Assembly: GCA_032718475.1 (NCBI GenBank)
Contig: JAUCBJ010007453.1
Coordinates: forward strand, 1-31,282
DNA from: Nemertoderma westbladi
Taxonomy: Eukaryota; Xenacoelomorpha; Nemertodermatida; Nemertodermatidae
Reading direction: 5' to 3'
DNA length: 31,282 nt
The translations under genes and the position numbers were made by a program. The notes under the pieces are model-generated. The model was not told the DNA's origin. It saw nothing but the letters and a program-made list of their open reading frames with translations, and ran no database searches. This document shows, in pieces, positions 9,660 to 20,289 of the stretch. The stretch's first letter is position 1; the number at the start of each line of letters is the position of its first letter.

Positions 9660-10600
9660 TAGTGTCAGTGTCGGTCGACCCTGTCGCGTGTCCGTTCCAC
9701 CCCTCACGAACCCCGAAGGGAACGATCATCGAGAACCAGCACGGCTTGGCTAAGGGTCGGTCCAGTCGGTAGACTCTGTCGCGTATCCGTACCACCCCTC
9801 TCGAACCCCGAAGGGTTCGGTCATCGAGAACCAGTACGGCTTGGCTAGGAGTCTGTCGTGTCGGTGGACCCGTTCGCGTGTCCGTTCCACCCCTCACGAA
9901 CCCCGAAGGGTTCGATCATCGAGAACCAGAACGGCTTGGCTAGGGGTCCGTCAGTTCATCACAGAAACCCAACCACCTAGGCTTTCCGAGTCCGTTTCAG
10001 GCTCGTAGTCGCTTCGGCAGCCGAGAAACTGCTCCGAACAGTCGGTAGGCCAGTAGAGTCTAGTCGAGTCTAGTCCTTTGTCTTTCGACCCCATCGCGTG
10101 TCCGTTCCACCCCTCACGAACCCCGAAGGGAACGATCATCGAGAACCAGCACGGCTTGGCTAAGGGGTCTGTCGTCGGTTCCCGTCGCAAATCCCAGTCA
10201 AGCAGTCAGCGTTCCGAGTTCTTTTCAGGCTCGTAGTAGCTGCTGTTGACCCGAGACCGCTAAGGGCAGTCCTTGTCAAACCAGTCCTGTGGCCAGCCCT
10301 TTCGCATGTCCGTCCCACCCCTCACGAACCCCGAAGGGATCGGTCATCGAGAACCAGTACGGCTTAGGTCAGGGGGCAGTCGTTAGTTGGCCACCTGTTC
10401 GCGTGTCCGCTCCACCCCTCACGAACCCCGGGGTTCGATCATCGAGAACCAGAACGGCTTGGCTACTAAGGGGCCGTCGGTGCCCGTCGCAAATCCCTGA
10501 CACAAGCAGTCAGCGTTCCGAGTTCTTTTCAGTCTCGTAGTAGCTGCCGTTGGCCAGGGACCGCTAAGGGCAGTCCTTGTCCTTTAGGCCTGGCGCATTA
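9660..10600. repeat. Composite GC-rich minisatellite, about 94-bp units plus an interspersed second unit
   Basis: Six copies of a unit with CCACCCCTCACGAACCCCGA and ATCATCGAGAACCAG begin near 9681, 9775, 9869, 10090, 10298 and 10394; the first three are exactly 94 bp apart. A second unit (GCGTTCCGAGTTCTTTTCAG, then AAGGGCAGTCCTTGTC) sits between or after them at 10210 and 10513, about 304 bp apart, with a diverged version near 9978. Several copies contain a perfect 7-bp stem with a CGAA loop (for example 9802-9819). Frames open across it merely repeat the same peptide and are not called as genes. Confidence 0.88.
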
Positions 10601-10655
10601 CCAAATCCACCCCTACAGGCAGCAGGAAGTTGGCCAGGGCCTAATAGTACTCAGG

Positions 10656-12101
10656 CTAACCTGAATACTGCTTGCATTTTCCATCCCCCCTGGCCCTTAT
10701 AACTATGAAATTATTCCCGTACCCTGTAAGTTGCCCCAAAGTTCGCCCATAAATCGCCCCCAGTTTATTGAATGTGCCCAAAACCCATGGTCCCGCACCC
10801 AGTAGTAATATCGGAATAATCAATTTTAATATAAATACAAAAATATTCAACTCGCGTTATGGAAAGTTGAAATACCGCGAACAAAAAGTTCGTCGATACT
10901 GTAGATTTCCATACCTGCATGATTCCGGAGAGGTTGAGTTTAGTTTGGAATTTCTTCTGACCTGCAAATATGTCCTTGGCTAAGTCCTTGTCAATAAAGG
11001 TGCATGTAACACCTGAATCAAGGAGGGCGTTAATAAATAAACTCTTACCTTGTCCATGTATCCTGAGCTGCACCACTCGTACGCCGCTTGATGGTTGCGA
11101 GACCTTCCATGAGAGATGTTTATCCGGAATGGATAGTTGGATTTCCTCTCCATCGGTTGTCGCCTCGTGGGTAAGGGCTCGGTATACGGTCGTGTTGATC
11201 ATATAGCAGGATTCGTTTTCATCGGAAAACTCGTCTGTATAGAATCCTTCCATCTCCAAACTCTGGTCAGTGTCATTCACGTCGCCGAATTGGACGTGCA
11301 ACTCGGGTTCACTCACCTTGTCAAACTCGCTATGTAATAACGAGTGATGTTTAGCTCCACACTTAGCATACCTAGCGTCTGAATAGCAAGTTTTCCTCTG
11401 ATGTCCTCTCCTCAGACAATTGTAACATAACCTCTTATCCCATGTTACACTACGCCTGTCCATGAGGTCTTTCTTCAAGAATTCCTCACACTTACTTAAA
11501 TGATGAGGCCCTTCACATGACACACACTTAGGCTTAAGATTAGTTACCTTTGGTTGGACTGTGTTCTGCACATGAGTTCTTTCTTCGGGCTTCTTACTAT
11601 GAATCCTCTTAGGTGACGTTGGAGGAGTCTTAAGTTGTTATCTTTACTCCCATTTTGTTTGACTCTTATACTCAGTATAACATACAGGAGTTACTCTTTT
11701 CCTAGCGATTGGTTTCTCGCTTACTTTGGTCTTAGGAGTTTTCTCCCTAGACTGTTTAATTAGCTGTAATCTTGCCTCTCCTGTTAGGAAATACATAAGG
11801 TCCGCCATTGTAGGATCTCTCTTATGCTGGTCCTCCAAGTATAGCACCTTTTTGTCATAACGAGTACCTACTCTGCCCTTTGGCAAAGATGCCACTACAG
11901 CTCCTACCACTATAGAACTTTGGTACTCATGAGATTTACCTAACCATTCTAACTGTCTACAGATCTCCTGAACCTCATCGGAAAACTCTATAATTCCATT
12001 GCTAGGGAATTTCCTGGGCGATACTAATTTTGCATACAAGTATCTAGCCTCATCGCCCATATCTTTGTCTCCCGCCAAAAATTTACTTCTCTCCTATTGG
12101 C
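10656..12101 (-). pseudogene. Second BEL/Pao element: Gag and protease fragment
   Basis: Minus-strand frame 12078-11644 carries a Gag DUF1759-like segment (FSDEVQEICRQLEWLGKS, LYLEDQHKRDPTMADLMYFL). After two nearby in-frame TAA codons (11646-11644 and 11640-11638) the same frame resumes with zinc knuckles (CVSCEGPHHLSKC; CYNCLRRGHQRKTC; then KCGAKHHSLLH) and an aspartic protease start (NALLDSGVTCTFIDKDLA near 11030-10980). A second frame (10850-10656) with ILLLGAGPWVLGTF looks like the protease C-terminal part after a frameshift. RT and everything downstream are missing; the fragment ends beside the minisatellite at 10600. Apparent starts at 12078 (TTG) and 11571 (GTG) are not true starts; an in-frame TAG lies near 12099. 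Sequence divergence from the first element shows it is another family. Confidence 0.85.
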
Positions 12102-12189
12102 CAATCTCTTGCTGACACTATTCCTACCTCTCCTCGCCGCCCCACTTGCCATATAACAAACACCCCGTCCCAACTCGTTTTCATTAATT

Positions 12190-13703
12190 GAAACCACCCC
12201 TGTTGAAGTTGAATTTAATTTACTACAGCTAGATCCTCACACGTCTTCCAATGACGCTTTTCCAACGCAATTACTTACTCTGGCCGCCAAACCTTTATCC
12301 TCAGTTACTTATTTAACCTATCTATTTCCCACGGTTTTTTCCCCTATTCTTTAAAATTGGCTAAAGTTATCCCTGTTTTTAAATCAGGAAACAACTCTGA
12401 TTTAAATAACTACCGCCCGATCTCGCTCCTGCCTATCCTTAGCAAAATATTTGAAAAAATAATTAACTCCTACCTCCAAAAATTTTCAATCCTCTCCGCA
12501 TTCCAATTCGTTTTCCGCCTGAAGACATCCACATCCCAGGCTCTACTATCTGTCGTTGAAAAGTTACATGAATCCCTTGACGAAAAAAACTTATCTTGCA
12601 TTATATATATATCGATTTAAAAAAAGCCTTCGACACCATAAACCATGATATCCTTCTCCAAAAACTCGCTTGCTACGGTATCCGGGGCACACCACTCCAA
12701 CTATTCTCCAGCTACATATCTTCTCGTTACCAACAAGTTTGCATTGGTGACCAAACCTCTTCCTACCTCCCCATTCAGACCGGAGTACCGCAGGGTGCTA
12801 CACTATCCCCTATCCTATTCCTCCTATATATGAATGATCTCCCTGACTGTACTAGACTTTTTGCTACTCTCTTTGCTGACGACACCACCTTATATGCTAT
12901 GGATACTAACCTACTACGACTTGCTGACTTTGTTAACTCTGAACTCGATACACTCTCTGATTGGCTGTCAGACAACAAACTTTCTCTAAACCTAACTAAA
13001 ACCGAATTTACCTTCATATCTAACAGACGATTTAACCCTCTTGACTTCCCAATCCAAATTCATAGTAAACCCATCTCTTTTAAAACTTCAACTAAATTTT
13101 TAGGTATCTTTGTCGACAATAATCTATCTTGGAAATCCCATATAAACTCTATAATTAAGAAAATCGCGAAAACTGGTGGCTTATTATATAAACTTCGTCA
13201 TATATTTCCTCTAAACATTCTATGCAATCTTTACTTCTCCCTAATCCATCCTTATTTACTATATGACATTTTAATTTGGGGTAATACCCATCACTCCTCT
13301 CTCAAACCTTTACGAACCAAAATTAACAAAATTATCCGATGCATCACATTTTCTCACTACCGATCATCATCAAACACTATCTATAAATCGTTATCCATCT
13401 TACCTCTCCAGCTACTCTACAATCACCAAACAGCTACACTTATGTACGATATTATCAACAATACAATTCCCACCACTTCACCCATAGGTAAAATTTTCAA
13501 AAAAATATCCCACGGCTACTCCACTCGCTTGGCTACCACCTCTGGTTTCATAGTTCCCAAAGTCCGAACGTTCTATTCGCTTCCAGGGCCCATCCATCTG
13601 GAACTCGATCCCCGCTGACATCAAGTTCAAGAAAACAAAGCAAACCTTCTCTAAGTCCTACAAAATGCATCTTTTAAATTCCCTATCTACTTCCAAAAAT
13701 TAA
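12190..13703 (+). pseudogene. CR1/jockey-type LINE, 5'-truncated reverse transcriptase ORF
   Basis: RT-specific segments follow in order on the + strand. They begin with SSNDAFPTQLL (about 12250), SLKLAKVIPVFKSG (12348) and YRPISLLPILSKIFEKII. The catalytic-region blocks are IDLKKAFDTINHDILLQKL, TGVPQGATLSPILFLLYMND and FADD (about 12871-12882), then KFLGIFVDNNLSWKSHI. The endonuclease and ORF1 are absent (5' truncation). There are three frame changes: near 12310, in a TA-repeat at about 12600-12616, and near 13580. After the last, the usual GPSIWNSIP end motif appears and the natural end is TAA at 13701-13703. The insertion abuts the second BEL fragment in opposite orientation. A T- and A-rich 3' tail follows to about 13850. 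I place it in the jockey/CR1/L2 superfamily by motifs; the exact clade is uncertain. Confidence 0.9.
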
Positions 13704-14087
13704 ATTTTTTTTCTTTTTTTTAATTGTTTTTAAAATTACAACGTCCTGCAAAAAGATAAGTAACTGTCCACCTCGGTGGTTTTTAAATAGCTACAATCTA
13801 TTGGCCACAAACATTAGTCATTAAAAAAAAAAAAAAGCAACTATAAATAATTGAGTAACAAAACGCACCCCCCCCCCCCCCCCCCCCCCCCGCTTACGAC
13901 CTAGGCTCCACTAGCTCCGCTATATTACCTGGGTCTTTGCCATTAACTATTTAATATTTAACTATTTATTATACAGTATATCTGAATATAGGCCTACCGG
14001 TAAGTATTACTATAGATACTATTACAGTATTAGTCCATAATTATTGGATTTAATACAGTACATAAAATTTATACAATATTGTTTCTG
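13704..14087. other. LINE 3' region, homopolymer C tract and AT-rich spacer
   Basis: Contains the probable LINE 3' UTR with A-runs near 13823-13836, an uninterrupted run of 24 C (13868-13891), and AT-rich DNA with TAGGCCTA and ACCGGTAA words. No gene seen. Confidence 0.6.
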
Positions 14088-14555
14088 GCTGCACCACCTC
14101 GACCACGACCCCTCGCTGCGCCACCCCGAGCCCCAACGGTCAGACAGTCGCTCCTGGACCGCGACCTGGGGGACCATGCCGCTCCCCAGCTGCGCCACCT
14201 CGATCGTGGCCCCTCACTTCGTCACCCTGAGCCCCAACAGCCGCTCCCAGACCGCCACCTGGGGGACCATGCCGCTCCCCAGCTGCGCCACCTCGACCGT
14301 GGCCCCTCACTTCGTCGCCTTGAGCCCCAACAGCCGCTCCCGGACCGCCATACCTGGGGGACCATGCCACTCCCCAGCTGCGCCACCTCAACCGTGGCCC
14401 CTCACTTCGTCGCCCTGAGCTCCAATTAACGGCCGCTCCCGGACCGCCACCTGGGGGACCATGCCGCTCCCCAGCTGCGCCACCTCGACCGCGGCCCCTC
14501 ACTTCGTCGCCCTGAGCCCCAACGGCCGCTTCTGGACTGCCACCTGGAGGACCAT
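14088..14555. repeat. GC-rich minisatellite, five copies of 93-97 bp
   Basis: Units start near 14088, 14178, 14271, 14366 and 14463 and each ends in CACCTGGGGGACCAT or a variant. Inner words include CCCCAGCTGCGCCACCTC and CCCCTCACTTCGTC. The first copy is the most diverged. Open frames on both strands through this array are by-products of the repeat. It directly adjoins the probable exon at 14573-15141, whose minus-strand frame reads on into the array. Confidence 0.9.
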
Positions 14556-14572
14556 GCCTTTCCGGGCTTCAC

Positions 14573-15141
14573 CCACCCAACAATGTACCACCCTCCGGCA
14601 TCGTTTATGTGGCTAACGCTTAGGTGGACGAAGTCCTCCATCTCGTCGACGATGTCGATCTCCATATCCGTAAGAGATGTACGCAACGTCTCTGTCGTAA
14701 CAAAGAGAGAACTGAATCTCCTCAACTTGAAAGGGGCAACCTTGAAGTCCTGGATACCGGTGGAAGTTACCTCCAGGGCGAAGACCCAGTTCGAAGTGGC
14801 TGCCGTGGATAGGCAGGAGCACGAAACTCCAGTCCTGGAGTCGCACAGAGGCCCCGTGCACACGGGGTCATCGTAATAGACGACGTCACCGCGAAGGCAA
14901 CCATCCCGCAGTGGACGAAGGATGGAGGGAGATGGAATTCCCTTCTCTCTTCGAAACCTCCTCAACGGGGATGACGACATCTTTGGTTGATATCACGGGC
15001 AAGGAACTCTCCCCCTCGAACCGCGGGTTTATTATTGCAATATACCCGCCAACACTCACGTCCCGCAGAAACGCGAGGATAGACCCGACCTCCGCCACCG
15101 TTTGAAGAACCAGCGCAAAAAGTTTGCCAGTCTCGACACAT
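14573..15141 (-). CDS. Probable host exon, unrecognised protein, with a frameshift
   Basis: On the minus strand a good splice-acceptor signal (TATTTTCTTTACAG, ending at 15142) precedes coding-like sequence: KLFALVLQTVAEVGSILAFL, then RDVSVGGYIAIINPRFEG, LPVISTKDVVIPVEE. Near 14950-14940 the sensible frame changes by one base and continues as GCLRGDVVYYDDPVCTGPLC, NWVFALEVTSTG, FVHLSVSHINDAGGWYIVGW to a possible GT donor at about 14572. The beta-strand-rich pattern could be an OB-fold of the RPA/shieldin/MEIOB sort, but this is only an impression. The frame change means a sequencing indel or a pseudogene. Neighbouring exons were not found. Confidence 0.45.
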
Positions 15142-15885
15142 CTGTAAAGAAAATATTTCAATGTGTTAATATTTGTAGTTAATTATTTCATTTTTGCTTA
15201 ATTTCAAGATCCCCGTTTAAGTAAAAAAACCGCTAATTTATATTACGAATCCAATATGTTTTAGTACTGTGGCAGTCTGGCAGCATTACAATGGTGTGAT
15301 TGTGGCGCAGATTGACCGCAAGTAAAAAATGTTATCTGCAGGGCAAATTTATTGTAAGTGAAATAAAGCGCTGTTTATTGTTTTGGTTAGGGGACAATGT
15401 ATCTGTAACCTACTGCTTTCCCTGAATGTTCTAAATTAAATACATTTTGTAGACACACTAAACACATTTGATATTTGCGGTCATTTTGCGCCATTAACTC
15501 TTAAATAGTTTGATAATATTATGAAGAACGCTATGATGTCCGCTGTTACGTTTCACTTTGCGATTTACGCCCAATTAGTGTCAATAGAATTTACCGTAAC
15601 GAACTGAGCGCTATAAAATATAAAAATAATGGGGATTAAATACATTTAGATTTAAGTTCACCAAATTTACTAGACATAAAAGTCTATTCTATTCACAATA
15701 TTTTATTGTCAAAAATTATTATAAAATATCTTTCTATTTTATTATATGCCAACGCTAACAAAATCCCTATCTCCTAATATCTAAAAAATTACTAACCATT
15801 GCACGGCCTCAAAAATTATTTTGATTTAATTTTATATATTGTTTTTTTGCGAGTAATTTTGTATCGCATCCGATACAGGAAATGA
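15142..15885. other. AT-rich non-coding DNA, probably intronic
   Basis: No long frame, repeat or RNA gene is visible. The part nearest 15145 is the pyrimidine-rich acceptor of the minus-strand exon. Confidence 0.55.
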
Positions 15886-17028
15886 AATGAAATTAAGAAC
15901 CTGGAGGAAGATATTGAACTTGGACATACATATTCGCTACAAGAGTTCTTAGACGAATGCTTTCAAAGACAAGCGGAGGAGAATCAGCTCGAGGAGAAAC
16001 ATATCGAAATGGACGAGAGAGAAGAAGCAGCTTTAGCCCAACCTGAAGCTCAAATCCTTATGAATGATCTCTATTCCAAAACCACCATTCATCCTTTGAT
16101 GGTTCCTCATTTCGGAGATCAACTCTTCGCGACAACACAACCTCAACCGGTTGATATCAACTTAAGAGCTTGAGATCTTATCGCTGACGCTCCTATGTTA
16201 CAACGTCCGCCGATCGAAGCTGCTCATCTTGAAGGTTTACTCATTGAACCTCTGGACAATCGAGCGGATCTTGTCCGTCGTATGGTACACGAGGTTAACA
16301 TACGCTCTAGACCTTTACAGAACTCATTTTACGGGATCAAAGATCATCCCTATTATGTCCATTTGACTCAATATTACATGGTGAAACCCGAAGATCATAC
16401 ACATAGTTTAAAGTTTCTACCATTGATAAATCCCCTCGATCTTGTTGAACTCGAACAACTACAAAAACATTTAGATCAATTGGTTAAAGTAAACTCATTT
16501 AGAAAACCTTATAATGTTCCAAGAATAGAAAATGACGTAATACCTCCATATAATCTCGATGGATTTATTAAAACTCGATTAGTCCATTGGAATTTATATG
16601 TATTGTCTGAGGAAGAAGGAATGCGTTGAGTTATTCATAATGAACTGAATTACAACAAGTTCATAGACGACCATATGAATATAAAGCCAGGGAACGCGAA
16701 TTAGAGAGAACAATTAAAACTGAGAAAATTTCTCACTACACACGGTCAACCTACCACTATCGTGCAGACAACCCATCAAGGACCAGTACGAGCTGCCGTC
16801 CTGAAACGAGCCCTAAAGGTTGTCCAATCCCGATCCACCGATGTCAACATCGATCAACCGGGTACCTCGACCGGCGGATACACCGACCGTAATCCAAACC
16901 CTTCCGATGCAATTCATTTTACGCAATGCGCTAAATACTCTAAAAAGCTTAGAATTGTGCAACTACGCGTCTGTCAAGAAACACAGGGAGTTGGGATGAC
17001 GAAATCTACCAGCTGTTTCTTTGTGTGA
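15886..17028 (+). pseudogene. Broken coding region of unknown family
   Basis: One + frame holds coding-like sequence with stops at 16171-16173 (TGA), 16627-16629 (TGA) and a TAG near 16702, ending TGA at 17026-17028. The first part is acidic and helical (LEEDIELGHTYSLQEFLDEC, then EEKHIEMDEREEAALAQPEA). The middle part (16195-16629) includes LVRRMVHEVNIRSRPLQNSF, HPYYVHLTQYYMVKPEDHTH and LDLVELEQLQKHLDQLVK. Around 16650-16735 a neighbouring frame (YEYKARERELERTIKTEK) is more coding-like, so a frameshift pair is probable. The flanks are much more AT-rich. I do not recognise it; a decayed transposon gene or retrocopy are both possible. Confidence 0.5.
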
Positions 17029-19409
17029 GAAATGTTCCCTTGTTGACATATTTCAGCCAATCAGAGCAATCTCCCCTGCCCTGTTAATAGCGGCCTACGG
17101 AAAATGACGCATGCGGCACTTTTTCCAAGAATCCTACCTCATTCAGGATTCATTCTGAAGTTCTGACGTTTCAGACATTTCCCAAAAAGATCAGAGGCTA
17201 GAGTCATAAGAACGCAAATCTATTAACGCATCATACATACCATTGCATATTTCATACGCATATCATACCAGTCACATTGCATATCACACTGTATACTGAC
17301 TCTTTTTCACCGCACTGCTTTAATATACTGCTTTATATTGTTGTTAATTGCTGTTTATATTAATGGATGTTATATTTGGAGAATACTGATAAATAATCGT
17401 AAACCCCTCAACTTTCTTAATTACTGAGGTAAGCAGAAGGGTGTACCGGTAGCAATTGCGACTCAAATTATAGTGGTTTTGTGTGAATTAAATGCTATTT
17501 CATAATCCCTACGTATGTCAGTTGCAATCCTCCTTATATATGATCAAAATCAGTGACGGTCGGCAAATCAGTGTGCATTAGTGTGAAGGTTAATAAAGCA
17601 TTCCTAAAGAATGCGCGATTTGCGACACACTATAGCCTCCAGTTGTGATTAGTGTAAGTCATAAAACTCTGTTTGATACTTAAGCGCCACGTCCCAAAGG
17701 AACTGTTAACAGGTTAATATTTCCCCGAAAGTAAATATAGTTGTCGGAGATTATATATAGTAGCGATCAATCGAATAGTACAAAGTAGCCTACTGCAATA
17801 ACTTTTTCTAGAACCGAATCCAGTCTCCCACACCGTGGGTCATACGCCGAGCATAGACTGGTTTCAACTGATGTCAATTGGCAAGGGCAATAGTCGATTT
17901 AATTAACTTAAATTAGCAGGTTAAACTGTTAAAGGTCTAAAAATAGATATGGAATACTGGAATAAAGGTAACCTGAACTTTTTCGAAGTTAGCAATATTC
18001 CCATTCGCAATATTCCATTCTCATTGACTTTGTGTTAAATAGGAATAACGTGATTGGTTGCTGCTTAGTAGCAGCTTTCTACAACCGCATCACATGTTTT
18101 ATACAAAATATAATAATATTAACTGGAAATGCCATGATCTAAGCAACAACCAGTATTTCTGTATTTACCATCATACCTGTCTGCCTGTACCAGTGCGCAG
18201 TGGCAGTACAGCAGTAGTGGTCAGCCGGTACCGGTACATATTGTCAACGTCAAGTATACATCAGTCTGTCAGTACAATGCAGCAATGATACAGACATGCT
18301 GATATACTGATACAGGCAAGGCGACTTCGTTTACCGGTACGCAGTGCTGCATTCGGCAGTGCAGCATTACCGGCTGTTCTCGGTACTAAACTGCTAAACT
18401 GACAGCTGACAAAGGAATTAAATATCGTCCTACGGTAACTCTTAATACTGTAATATCATAAATAATATCATCTGATAACAGGATAGGCCTAATCTGATAA
18501 TGCTGTAATGCTGCAATGATGGAAACCAGATCCTACTGCTGAACTGCCAAATGACAGAATGATGAATGAGTCTAAAGCTAAAGAGGACAATGTGACTAAT
18601 AAAAAGCGAAGGACACCATTGAAAAGTCCATCACTGACGCTAGATGGCACACGCCCTGGCTGTCCATTACGTCTAAAGGTTAGATTTTATAATATCTGAA
18701 TATAGCAGTATAGGGCCTAATACTGTAATAATAATAATAGGCCTACTTTCTTTTATTTCCATAACCCAAATATATATACCCCTACTGCCCTAGGCCTATA
18801 TAATATTTAGGCCCTATATGCAGATATATATATATAATAGCCCTACTGTCTGTGAGTCTCTGACTAATAAGTAATATAAACAAATAACTGGCAGACTGGA
18901 TAAATGATGAAAGGCAAAAGGAGGAAGCACCGTCAGACCGTACAACAGTACAACCGTACGACCCTGGGCAATCACGAATCAGGTAATGTCACAAATCAGC
19001 AAATCCGTACCCTTGGATATAATTTTTTTGCTCGAAATCAGGTCTTTCTGGGAAAAGACTCAGACTTTTTTTTTCAAAATTCAGTTACTAGCCGGTCTCC
19101 GTGGGAAAACACTGATATTTTCGGGAATTTTACGAATTCGGGAAAAAAACTAGAATTCGGGAAAATAATTAAAATTTTTTTTTTAAAACTAGCCCTATGT
19201 TATATTTTTTTACAGGCATAACAGCATAAGGGGCATTAGAGGCTTTTCTAACCAAAACAATGAACGATATTTAACCATTAATGATTAAAACAACAGGTCA
19301 GGGTGTCTATATATTGTAGTGAAATACTTTAAATACCGGTACTACTAGTAATAAAATACTACTGAGGAAAATACTTTAGAATAGAAAATACATTAGACAT
19401 TTGGAATAA
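17029..19409. other. AT-rich non-coding DNA with short simple repeats
   Basis: Nothing here looks coding. There are CATA/TCATA-rich words at 17225-17290, ACCGGTAC/CCGGTACCGGTAC words near 18220-18240, a TA run at 18823-18836, and GTAATAATAATAATAGG near 18725. A 105-codon frame at 18904-19221 is built of A/T homopolymers and is not called. Confidence 0.6.
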
Positions 19410-19893
19410 AGTAAAATTCAGAAAAAAACAAAAATCAATGATTATGTTTCGTGCTGCGCGAAGCGGAAAAAGATGACATTGAAATTTTTTTGTTTTAAGT
19501 TGGTCACTATAGGTTGAAAAATGACTGTTAAATGTTTTGGAGCGTTCCCACAAGATTTGGCGAGGGGGGAACGGTTTGAAAAATAGTAAAATTCAGAAAA
19601 AAAACAAAAATCAATGATTATGTTTCGTGCTGCGCGAAGCGGAAAAAGCTGACATATTGAAATTTTTTTTTTTAAGTTGGTCACTATAGGTTGAAAAATG
19701 ACTGTTAAATGTTTTGGAGCGTTCCCACGAGATTTGGCGAGGGGGGAACGGTTTGGAAAAAGTAAAATTCAGAAAAAACCAAAAATCAATAATTATGTTT
19801 CGTGCTGAGCGAATCGGAAAAATATGACATATTTAAATTTTTGTTTTAAGTTGGTCACTAGGCTATAGGTTGAAAAATGACTGTTAAATAGTA
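19410..19893. repeat. Tandem repeat, 2.7 copies of a 175-bp unit
   Basis: Copies begin at 19411, 19586 and 19762 with GTAAAATTCAGAAAAAA. Each carries ATTATGTTTCGTGCTG, AAGTTGGTCACTA and GTTGAAAAATGACTGTTAAA; the third is cut short near 19893 and has a small insertion. Copies 1 and 2 are nearly identical, copy 3 more diverged. No gene; function unknown, satellite-like. Confidence 0.9.
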
Positions 19894-20289
19894 GGCGACA
19901 TTGGCCCCAAGAAATGTTCATGGAAGTTTACCATCCATGCTGGAACTCAGGTACCGGGAATGATTTGGCGAATAGTTGACTGGCTGGAAGCCATCAAAAT
20001 AAACAAAATATAAATAGTGTGGTGTGGTATATCTAATATAATCATTGCTAAATTTAATTGATCTTAACATAAGGTGGTTTTATAGTTTTGGTACAAAATC
20101 ATTTCTTTGTTTTTTTGTTATTGAAAGTTTAGCAAGCTTAACATTGGGGGGAGTTTGTAACGAAAGAAATGATGATATATATAACAAAGTAATTTTATCC
20201 TCTCTCAAAACGTTGTAAAAAGACCTTAAGGCTCGCCCCTTTCAATATAACGACTTTAGAGTCAATATTAATAATATAAGTAGGAAATC
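19894..20289. other. Unique AT-rich spacer, no feature
   Basis: No convincing coding frame, repeat or RNA gene seen between the 175-bp array and the tail of the minus-strand LINE. Confidence 0.5.

Noticed and set aside
9613-10540. Repeating-peptide frames on both strands
   Set aside because: They translate the minisatellite; the peptide repeats because the DNA does, and frames break between units.
15871-15885. Splice acceptor (CATCCGATACAG) starting the unknown coding remnant
   Set aside because: The coding frame has a TGA within a few bases after it, so an exon beginning there could not join in that frame.
18904-19221. 105-codon plus frame
   Set aside because: Its second half is built of T and A homopolymers and it has no recognisable domain; flanks are non-coding.
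19410-19893. Regularly spaced repeats as a possible CRISPR array
   Set aside because: The repeats are 175 bp and contiguous, with no spacers, in a eukaryotic genome.
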